DNA from: Paragonimus westermani
Lineage: Eukaryota; Platyhelminthes; Trematoda; Plagiorchiida; Troglotrematidae
DNA length: 64,000 bases
Direction: 5' to 3'
Assembly: GCA_008508345.1 (NCBI GenBank)
Contig: QNGE01000413.1
Span: 168,874-232,873 of the forward strand
The notes below the pieces were generated by a model, which was not told the origin of the DNA, did not search any database, and saw only the letters and a program-made list of their open reading frames with translations. Both the position numbers and the translations under genes were made by a program. Positions 21,066 to 32,100 of this stretch are shown piece by piece (positions within the stretch are counted from its first letter, which is position 1; every line of letters begins with the position of its first letter).

Positions 21066-22357
21066 TCCGAGTCTCGATGTTGCCTCAGTCATTCAGCACG
21101 AAAATCACGGATCTCAGTGTTCATGGTGTCTAGATCACTCCGATCCCCACATCCACATAGATTCCCAAGGTGGAATGTGCAGTGGAACAAAGAGTTTGGG
21201 CAACAGTACCTCAAGGCAAATACAAGAACTCGCAGTGGGTGTCCGCAATTAATTCCACTACACTAAGTCTGCTGCGTATTGAAAGAATATTCTCCCCTTT
21301 AGTAATAGCGGATTTGGCTCCTCCAGCGAGCTAAATGAACGTTGCCACGATTAGCCCACGATAACCAGGACCGCGTGCGTGCATAAGGCGAAATGCGCGA
21401 GGACGAAATGTGTATTGATTCAAACAATAGACAAGTAGTTAATGTGTACAATGAACATAACCGGTATGAAGAATGGTACGTAACAAGAGATCGAAAGGGT
21501 AACAGACTCTACAAATGTGTTTGGTAGTCACCAATAGTCAGAATAAGCACTGATAACCGAATGCGTGTTTCGTCTTTGACCACGTGAATGTTGTAGGCTA
21601 TAGCAAAGAAGTGGATATGGGAATGCATAATCTGTATACGCTGAATTTACCACGGTGGTAGGTTTGTGCGCTAAATTTACCCATCTTAGATACCTCAGCC
21701 TTCCACGATCATGTATCACTCATTTTCCTCCCGAGATTCCTAAATCAGAGGGGCTGACCTTGTGGCCGTTCTGCTTGTGCATATTACATAAACAGGTTGT
21801 TCAACACGCTTAAATTTTGTTTTTCATAGGACTTACCTAGTTTCTCTACCTTTTGAATAGGACTCGATATTGAACAATCTAAGCTTCGGTTGTGTCTAAA
21901 TCAGTAATCGAAACTGCGTGTCTCTCCGTGGCATGTACTCCACCAGTTAGGCTGAGAAGCCATGTTAGAACCCGAGAATCTCAGAGTTGGACTCAACCAC
22001 TCTGCGGCTGATTTGAAGTCAACCTGAGTCGATCTGTATTACTAGGTCTTATCTAGAATTATCGCCTCAGTGCACAACTCATTGGTAATACAAATTCCAG
22101 GGTCGACGGTAAGGTTGTAGGTTGCAGTTTTTCAGCTGCTTGAATGATTCGGACGTGGCGATCTGTTTTTCGGTTCGTTTGGTCCATATCGTGGCACAGT
22201 AAGATGGGTGCATTGTCGAGCTCAAATATGAAGTTTTCGAGCTTATTGTGTAACCTCCTAGCTCAGACGATGAAATACATGGCGCTTCAGAGCGTTTGGC
22301 TTCTGTTACCAGTTGGTATCTAGTCGAAACCAAGATTTTTGTAAATAATTCTCATAT
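21066..22357. other. Intergenic sequence, nothing recognised
   Basis: Lies between the 3' ends of the convergent NitFhit and CREC genes. No domain-bearing frame was seen. Confidence 0.4.
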
Positions 22358-22713
22358 TGTTTTGGATGATCAAACCGGAGACGTAATTGTGCCAGCACTC
22401 AATGGAATATCTTAATGCGGTTGTGAGATATGGCCAAAGTCCACAGCGAGTGAGGTGCGGACAACACGGGTGACCGGACGGACCATCGCTCAACGAAATC
22501 CGACCCACGGACGAGAAACTACGGGCAAAATCTCATAACAGAAAGCGTCAACCACACGCACGCAAATCAGACGGAGGTACACACGATGTTTAGATGGAAA
22601 CCCTTGCTGTGTTGTGGATTGGAATTCCATCTCAAACGCGAGTGCGCAATTGGCATGAGGACGTGCAAGTTGGATAATAAAGATCGCGCTTTATTACACA
22701 ACTTTTTGCCGCA
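22358..22713 (+). repeat. Solo LTR, diverged, with ATAT target duplication
   Basis: Begins TGTTTTGG and ends CCGCA, is flanked by ATAT on both sides (22354-22357 and 22714-22717), and contains AATAAA at 22676-22681 near its 3' end as expected for an LTR. It is a diverged, shorter version of 47544-48044 (shared ACGAAATC, ATAAAGATCG and GCTTTATT words). No coding region follows, so it looks like a solo LTR. Confidence 0.7.
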
Positions 22714-22922
22714 ATATAACGTTAAAAAAACATGAAAAACTACTCACCTGTATTGTGGTCTCACTTTATTCAACAACCTGACAATCATTTCTGTCACCTA
22801 TTCGGGTAGAATGTGTTAGTTCACACAGAGTATCTTTGCCATCTTTCTCATTATTTTGAAACGCTCGTTCGGAAAACCCATTGTTGGAATGCTAATCGAG
22901 AACGATGAGAGCTGTGGAAACG

Positions 22923-22928
22923 TTTATT
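22923..22928 (-). terminator. AATAAA poly(A) signal of the CREC gene
   Basis: The minus strand reads AATAAA only 22 bases after the stop codon, implying a very short 3' untranslated region unless a more distal site is used. Confidence 0.65.
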
Positions 22929-22950
22929 TAAAATAAGATCATTCAGGGAG

Positions 22951-23123
22951 CTAGAGTTCGTCCTTGATCATAGTATCCAGATGACGTCCGTAATCAGTTG
23001 CTTGGCTCCCTACCCATAAATCATGCTGGGCCAACACTTCATCCTTGGTCAGCTCATCGTCTTTGTTCGTGTCCGTTTCGTTGAAAAGATGTTCCGCCTC
23101 GTCTGTAGCTGTGCGTTGGAAGC
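22951..23123 (-). CDS. RCN: CREC exon 5 (EF-hand 6 and KDEL)
   Basis: Acceptor CACTGCAG ending at 23124 (minus). Encodes DEAEHLFNETDTNKDDELTK, VGSQATDYG and terminal IKDEL, then TAG at 22953-22951. It begins with the last two bases of a split Gly codon. Confidence 0.95.
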
Positions 23124-26100
23124 CTGCAGTGAGTGAAATTTCAAAGAATGGTCATTTTAACGGTTTCCTATCGGTTAGGTTAGTCCGGATCTGCGAGTTT
23201 TAACTTAATGATCAATACCACTGTAACACATTTACGTAAGTGAGGAACAACTCGGGCATGCATCGTGTATACTTCCGATCGTTTTTGTTATAGCAGAGCA
23301 TCAAATTTATGTTATGTTCTTACAACGACTGGGTTTGTTATTGTGCTGTTTCTTTATTTGCCTCAAAATCTGTTTACACTCTTTGGGCTCCGATGATACC
23401 GTGGTTTCAGCTACTCTGTGTTTGTTGTTTTTTTGACTAATATGATCATTGTGACTGGACGGGTAGTTAATCAACCAAATACTTGGACAGTTGATAATCA
23501 AGCAAACCCAGTAGTGTGGTGTCTCGTGTACGTGCCATAGGTCGTCAATGAAACTTGTTTATTATCCGCCACAACGTCATGGCGGTTGACAATCACACTC
23601 TCTAAGGTATCTGTCTATTTGCCCCCTGTGCTAGGGTTGCTGATCTACTGTGGATCCGGTTTAACTACGGGACACGCGGAACAGTACATTTCGATTCACT
23701 TAAGGTTCTGACAAACTAGTGATTGCAGACTGCCCACGCGAGTGGGAAAATGACCCATTATTTTATATATCCTTCTGACTGAATGAACTACAGATTAATA
23801 AATAGTTAGAAAACAAATGTTGCTAGACGTTAACATTTCGTTTCTTCTGGTCGGTCGCGGACATAAAATCGTTGAGTATGAAAGGCATATGATAACAAAA
23901 ATGGTAATTAATCATGACGTACACTAACCCTCATCTGCTCCGATTACACACAAGGGCGGCTTAATCCGAGCCCTGTTCCATAGAGCAAGACGACTATGTA
24001 GTGATAACAGCATCAATAATGAGGGAGAATTCCTGGAGGACGCTTTATTGGCCAACAGATATTAGAAAAAGCTTACGAAAACTGATCGTAAGACACCGGC
24101 GATCAGAATTCACACTGAGACTGCTTCCAAAAAGCAAATTTGGTTGAATTCGACTGTTAAAAGTCATCACATAGCAACTGATGTAGGAAAAAGGTTGCGA
24201 TCAGGTTTAAATCGTACATATGCAGTTGCTGAATTGCGATTGTTGTGCTCCACTCGCTCCGTCGTCTGCGAATTTCGTGATTGTCACCCAACACAATTCT
24301 GCCTCTCACCTAATTTGTCAGTTCACATGCAGTTGCAGTAGATTGGTAAAACGGACCGCTGTTTATGATAACGGACAGCGGATCACGTTCCTAAATCGTT
24401 ATTGTATGCGATAACTCACCAAACGCTGGCAACGCAGCAGCTAAGCTAACATCGTTTACTGTGTTGTTATGTAACCGAAACCCGAAGGTGTTGGCCTTAG
24501 TGATGAGTAGTAGGGGATTTTGTTTCCCACACAAATTGAACGTCACTCACAATTGATCGCAACTGTCACATTCCTATAGACTTTTCAGTCAGCCCCTTTC
24601 GAGAAGATGCACTAGACTCGAGTTTCGCTCTTGTTGGAGCTCATCACGACCGAATCATATTGTGGTGGATAATCAGGCCGGAGGTGTGGGTATTCCAGCA
24701 CTCGGCGAAATACCTCGACGCGGGGGAGGCACGCCCAAAACCCCACAACGAGCGGTTCGGGGGCGACCGGATGAGTCATCGTTCGACTGAATCGGACCAA
24801 CGGGCAAGACATGGTAGGCAAATGACAAGGGACGACAAAATCGGAGGCGCGTTTATTCCAACATTCGCAGGAATATCTCGACGCGGTCGTGGACTACGAT
24901 CAGGGGCCAATGTAGATAGACGGAGGAGAACAAGAGCTCAACGAAATCGGACCAACGGGCGAAGAATGGAAGAAAGAAAACCCCCGATAGACGGCGCCAA
25001 TCACGCACATAAACCGGGCAGAAGTGCACATGATGCGTTAGCGGAAACCTGGGGGTGTTGTGGTCCGGAATGATGACTCATAAACGCGAGCGCGCGCGTG
25101 GACTGATAACTAGCATGCTGGACAGTAAAGATTGTGCTTTGTTGGACGCCTTTTCGCTGCGTTACGTGAACGCTCAGCCACATTCGCTTGTGATTAGTGC
25201 CCTGATTGCCCGATCGCCTGGAGGAGAGGCACAGTAACTGTCCTGTTAACCCCAATCGACGACCCCTCGACTAGAACTTCTCACAAAATCATTAATTTGT
25301 TGGGCGTTATTTTGACTACTGGTGGATAGTGGGGGATTTTGGCCTGAATGTTGGCATTCGTGGAAGTCACGTTATTCCAGCAGAATCGAACACTAGTCTG
25401 CGCGCAAAAGATGTTGACGCAGTCAGCATCGTTGCCGTTAGTTTGACCCTGGTTGCGTTAGTGTGCGTCATGTTTAATTGCTGTTCTTTTTATCATGGTC
25501 CTTTTTATGTATAATCTGGTTCCGTGTATGTGACCGGTCATAGTAAACGGAATGTTACCATCCCACAACATCGGTCGTTTTCCCGTGTTGATGAACTGGA
25601 TCAAGGGAACTCAGTGCCTCAAAGATAGTTAAAGGAAATTGATTACGAAGTTGTTTATTAGACTCACGAAAGTGTTGGCATGCCTTTTTCATCGAAGACA
25701 CTACACCGTAGAGAATTGTTTCATTGATTTATCACGCCATCCGTTAGGGTGAAATCCTCTAAGTGAGTGCAGTTCTGAGGTGATACGGTAGTGTCGGTAC
25801 ACTTTGTGGTAAACGTTGAACGTTACGTGTCATGGTGATTACGTTCGGCTTAGCGATCAGTAATAAGGGATTGCGAGTGAGCGTCATTCACAAGCATTCG
25901 CAGCTTTCACGCCCATCTAGATTTTCCAGTCAAATTCTCCCAAGAAGAAAGCTCTAGAATTGTGTACCGCTCTCGTCCAAGCTTATCATTAATGCACATC
26001 CTTGTCACGGTCGGGATTGAAACTCTGACCATTTTCTCTTGAGGCACTTACCCGACGTCAGACACGACCGACTGTATGGTGTTTAAACGGTCAGCGTCAT

Positions 26101-29100
26101 CATCTGTTTATGAGTAACTCTCAGATTATCAAATCTTCCCAAGATGGGGCTGATTTTAACTTGATGAGAAGTCCTAATGGCTAGAAGATCGACCGGAGTT
26201 AACAGGACAGCTACCGTGTCGTCACTGATACAGTCGGACAACTTGGGCTTTACATCGAAGGAACTTGGCTGGGAGTTTGCGTATGATAATTCGGCTGTCC
26301 CTAACCTGGTGCCAGTGGCGCAGTAGTTAACACAGTCCCCTCCTAAGAATGTAGGTCGAGGTCCAAGTTCCAACCGTGAAAAGGACAGACACTAACGGTG
26401 ACTTCTAACACGTATGAAACTCTGAACTAGCACATCTTTTCGAAAGGAACTGGCTAGATATAGGGTTTAATTTATGACGGCAATTGCATCAACCTGGAGG
26501 CACTCAAACGTCTTTGCGGCGAACCACGCGATCAAGTGTAGATTGCCGTTCTTTCTTAATATGTTTGGTTGGACGTTTACCTTATCCGACCATCAGAGCG
26601 TGATCAAAGACATGAGTTGCAATTCACAATTCTACAAACTGTTAAATTTGATACTTCTGTAGCTCTCTTTATACTCCTCCGACTTATATCTGACATGCGC
26701 AAGTTTTCAGTTGCGTCTCACTGATCTGGACGGTGAGTGGTAATTTCTTATGGGCACCCTTGTAGGGTGCTGTACAATTCAACAAACTACTCTATGGCCC
26801 CAAACGAAAATGACCTTAAAACAGTTTTTACAAGATAGAAGTCTAAAGATAAATATGTTTAAAATCACAGATCGTACGCTTTTGGCTTACTGACTCAAGT
26901 CTACTCCTCAAAATTCTTTCGATTAACTGAAGAATCCCTCCGTAAATAAAACGTCTGGCCGTGAAACTTCATATGAACCAACACTGTAAGTGTTTAGGTT
27001 TGAAATATAGTTAACCAAAACCGTATTGTTCGCCGTTTACTACTGGTAAAAGGCTAAGTACAGCCTTCTTAATCCTCTGCTCATTGAGTATCAGTTTAGG
27101 AAAAACCCGGGGTACATAGGTTTTCTACAAAAATGGTAGTCCTGAATTATATTTACAACTCAACCGACTGAACAACTTCAAAAAATCACAACGTTCTCCA
27201 TAGTTCAGTAAAACCTGCCGTTATCAACAATCTGAATCCAGCTCGACTTTCACATTTTCCTTCATATCTCTTGCTACCTATGCCGGTTGTATCATGAAAA
27301 CGGCAGGCGTGACAGGTAAGTGTCTTGGAGCTTCAGTGGCCGATTACATAAAATGTTCATTACATGGCCGATCAGTGTTATATCTAGAACAGTGGGGTAG
27401 AACTACATGTGACGGAGTAGAGAAAAAACGACTACTGGCTACCGTAAGGCCAACATGTTTTGATCAAGGAGTTAAATAAAGGAATATTCTGTTCTGCAGA
27501 AATGTACTTCTCTCGTGAACCATGCAGCGAACGCCGAAGTCAATTGGCTGTCAAGGAGTTTAACTTGAAAATGAGTACATTAGTTTTTATTGCATACTCA
27601 GTTAAAATTCTGCACTAACGATCAACTTACAAGGTCAACTTATAACTACAAGAACATCAGTCGCATTTGATCACAGCCTTTGCATTCAGATAGACTTTCC
27701 AACCAGCCTCTTTCGAAAAGAAGCACTAGACTCGAGTTTCGCTCTGATAAGAGCTCGTCAGTAGTGTATGTCCTTGCCACGGCCGGGGTCAGGCAGCTTG
27801 ATCATTGCTCACATGCGAAAGTGGTTGAGCGTTCAGATTTGTTAACTAGGTCGTGGCTAATATGAAGTCAGCGGCGCAGTGGTCAACACGGTTGCCTCAT
27901 GAAAGCGTGACCAGAGTTCAGATCCTGACCGCGGCAAGGATATGCACTACTGACGAGCTCTTATCATAGCGAAACTTGAGTCTAGTGCTTGTTTTCGGAA
28001 GAGGCTGGCTGGAAAGTCTATCTGAATGCGAAGGCTGCGATCAAATGCGAGTGATGTTCCACTCGAAATTGACCAAATCCCGGACTACTCAGTAAACGTT
28101 CATTTTGTTGATTATTCACTTACCCGGTGTTACCCACTGTTTCATTTCCTCTTTGTCCAACATTCCGTCTCTGTTCTGGTCGTATCGTTTGAAGTTTTCT
28201 TTTTCAATGACGAACGCGTCCTTGTGCATTTTGTCTGTGTAATTTGATTAAAAATACAACACCGAACGTGATATCTGGCTGGTACAAGCCGATGAATTTC
28301 AGGCATTTACATATTTGTGTGAAGATTGGAGTAGTCTGGCCCTGAACGTAAACGCAACCATGCATTTGCATGTTGTGCACTAGCCAACATGTTCAATTCT
28401 GTCCGGTATCGAAAGTTCCAACCCCGCAAACGGTTACACAACGTCAAACAGGTGTTGACTTAACTTATAGAAGATGAACCCATGTTAGTTGGTCAGTACC
28501 GAATAAGTAACGAAATAGAACAGTCAATTCCGTTGTCGAAACAGCAACTAGAACGCTGCTCAAAGGACCAAAGGTAACTATCACTTGGCGTCTAGTTGAC
28601 AAGTCCTGATATCTGGGCTCTCGAGCGGTGCTAGAGAAACACAACTTCGTGCTTCCCTCGAAACGGTTTGGCAACCTGAACAGTATGGAACATCCGTATC
28701 AAGTTTATTATGAATGACGTCAAACACCTTAAACACGTTTTGGATGGGAAGAACACAGCGAACTGTGGTGTTGAATGAAACACTCCTAAGGAAGGTCACC
28801 AGAGATGGTTGAAACCTTACGTGTGACAGCTTACTCTTAACGTTGTATCCTTATGTGCATTAGTTACAAACCCGATTGTGATCCAGGTGTCTTTAGGCTT
28901 CTAAATCGAACCCATTTTTGGCTTCATCTCAGAAAACTACGCTTCCAAACTCTGAAGCTTGTCGCTACTTTTGGGACATTTTATAATTTTTGTCATATGT
29001 TCACCTAATTATGACTGGAAAGCACTAGATTAAAGCATCAAGCTGTCACTGAATTCTTAAGGGTCGTGACGACTACCTCAGAGGGAAGCCACCGGCACGT

Positions 29101-32100
29101 GCGTGATGTATACCAGGGGGACTGTCCCTTATGTTCTGTAGTCAAATGTTAGGTTACTGAATTCCTGCGGATAAGGAGTTCCGTTGAAGGCTATCAAGGT
29201 TCAGGGTGGCCCGTAGATATGATCATTGGTGAAGCCATCGATTGTGTACAAAACACGATAAATTAACATCAATGAGTGATTACAGGCAAGATAGCAAACA
29301 CTGTGGTCATTGACCTTGCTGCGGTGGACTGCATCGCTCGCGAACATTCCACTACGCCCAAGGCGCGAGTACACTGAATGCCCATATTGTTCATTGTGGA
29401 GGTGAAATAGAACCGATTCTGATGTTCACAGGAAAATCTCTGACCTGGAGTCATTCTAACCAGTGTCTAGTCATTTGGGCTGAGACACGGATTCACTAGT
29501 GTGACTCCGAGTTAAAAGAGTTATCCGCACGATAGAAAACCAGTGGTTTTCCGTTAATCAGGAGATTCGAAATTCGTTCCAGTAATGGCATGATGAGGTA
29601 CGCCGTTTCCTACCACGTTTAGAATGTGGCTTTAGCTTGCTACATGCCACACAAGGTAACAGTCGAAGATGCCAGCAATATGAGTAGCTTGCTGCAATTG
29701 ATGGAGATCATAATCCAAAATTGATTGTTGACATCTGGTTATTCTGCCGCCATATATTCATTTTGGAACACCCCTCTTACGACTATTCAGCCGTATATAA
29801 TGCACGAGGTCGACGGAGTAGTGGACAACTGTTGGAAGTGCCAATAATGTACTCTGGTTAGAACACGAAGAGACCAGAGAAAGCTAGCAGCTCCGAACCA
29901 GTGGTGGTGTTTTTTTTTGGAATAAATTGGTTATCTGAATGCAGAATCCGAAATTAAGTATCTAATTGGCTTTCGCTGGATTTCGTTTTTTGACGCATTC
30001 AGAGTATGTGAAGCAAAATGTGACTACAAAATGACCATCAGCCAATACGAACGGAATGGGATTCAAAATAGTCCAGAACAACGTACAGTTTGTCTCTTAC
30101 TGCTTCAGAATATGTGAGCAGAGGTCAAACATTTATTGAGTACAGCCATAGAAAACCTCATGAACTGTAAGCTGTGATGCCATACCATGATTACGAAGGC
30201 GGGCTTCTGATCCCAAGTGTGAAGCTACCGAGCGTTACACCGGTCACATTTAATCACTACTCTCTTTTTCATCTCACTTAGGTGAGATACATCAACAAAA
30301 CAATAGTCCGAATAAACCATCTAGTCAGTCCACATCAATGTGAAACGTTTCCGGTGTTTTGGCAAGTTCGTCATCAGCGGAGAATAATATAATGCACTGG
30401 TTCAGCTTCTATGAACAAAACCCGAGCACTTTAGTCCACAATAACGAGCATTCGACAGAAAAAGAGGGTTGACAAGCTCAAAAAAATAGAACCATATAAA
30501 ATTGTAATGGATAATGGAGGAATAGGGCAGTGTTAATAATTCCCCCAGTGAGAGAGCACAACCCAAGCCGAGCTGTCCATATCTGTTAGAGAAGATGGAC
30601 TTCACAATGCTCACGGGATGACACCGTATTTCTGTCGTAAATCCAATTTACTTTGTTAAATAATCCTTATGTTATACCTGTTATTGTGTGATCCATTAGT
30701 CAGATATAGGTTGTATTGCAAAGCCTTATTCACAGATTTGTAAGCGTTCATATATGACATCAGCTTTCTCAGTTTGATAAGCCTATCGCACGTCTTATCT
30801 TGTTACAGAAATATACATTGGTGTATATCTTAGTCTTACCTAAAATCAGATAATCGGTCTATGGGCGTTCCAGACGACTCTGGTGACCACTATTCTAGCG
30901 ATTTCGTAGCGCCCAGACCGGACGAGTGAACAATTATACATACTCGGTGACATTTGTAAGTAGGCAGAATTTGGATTGTAAACAAGTAGTCCTCAACGCG
31001 TTGCTTTGCACTAGCCTCTAAAATCCGGTCAGTAATTCATTCGTAAACCTCACCCCAGTTGGATATGAATTGACAAAAACGTTTGGTCACCAATACTATT
31101 CTGAGTCTTAACAACTGAGTAAAAGGTTTTGTTTTAACCATTGAATATGATGTCATAATGGTGTTCTCAACGAATTCGTCTCAGGTCTGGCTAGCTGTTT
31201 CATTGCGTCACTGTTTTTGAACGGGTACTGCAAACTCTTGTAAAGAGTACACCTCACAGTTTACACTACTACAACAGGGATGGCGACATTTGTCCTGTTG
31301 CAACGAACAAGAATTTGAACACCGACTGGAAGAATCTGTGGAACGTTGCTTTGGAAAAATAAGGCTGGAAAGAAACGTTAACGTTCTATCACAAAGTAAC
31401 TAAGCGCTATTGGAACAACTTCGAGCAACTCGAATCATCGAAGGTCATTTCTGAAGATTATCTAAATTAGTCTGATTCAGACCATATGGCCCAGCACAAC
31501 AGTATCAAACAATGCCTACCAGTTAGTCATGTATGATTTGCAGAGAAAACATACGCCAGCTAGAAGAATCAGTCGTTGTGCCGCTAGACAAGTGATCCGG
31601 AGCCGTATTATTGAACCTCCCGGATTATACCAACAAAACGATGGTCGTATTCTCTAACAACTCAGAGTCCATAGTCGACATGGCGTAGGCCGACACTGTC
31701 GAATAGCTCTCTGTCCTAACGAATGTATGGATGGCCGTAAACAGAAACCCTAATATACCCTTGCGACTTGTAATAGCAATAACTGGCCATCTGTACCATC
31801 AACCAGCCAAAAGGCTAGTCTACATTATCAAACTCGTCAAAACGAAATCCCTTGTGTAGATCCTGAATGGCAAATTCGAAATCGTGGAGCATAGACTGCT
31901 ATTAGAAATATCTTCATTTTAGCTAAACTCATTTCAGCTGGGCCACTGAAGTGACGTACGTCGAACAATTAGTTCATATAAAACGGCAAATTCTAGAATC
32001 AAGTACACGGTATTACAATGAATAGTTTACTGAAATACGTTTTGGCCAATATATTCGTGGGCCATTCGAAACAGATGGTACTGTGTAGAACTAACGAAAC

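Noticed and set aside
24660..25073. 137-residue frame
   Set aside because: Lies inside an LTR copy; the related LTR at 47544 encodes a different frame (47386-47886), so there is no conserved protein.
27872..27930. Candidate tRNA gene
   Set aside because: Box A and B-like words are present, but no cloverleaf with paired acceptor stem could be drawn and the unit is dispersed; it is a SINE-like head.
31180..31900. Possible mariner/Tc1-like transposase remains
   Set aside because: Only scattered basic stretches; no D-D-E/D blocks or terminal inverted repeats were found.
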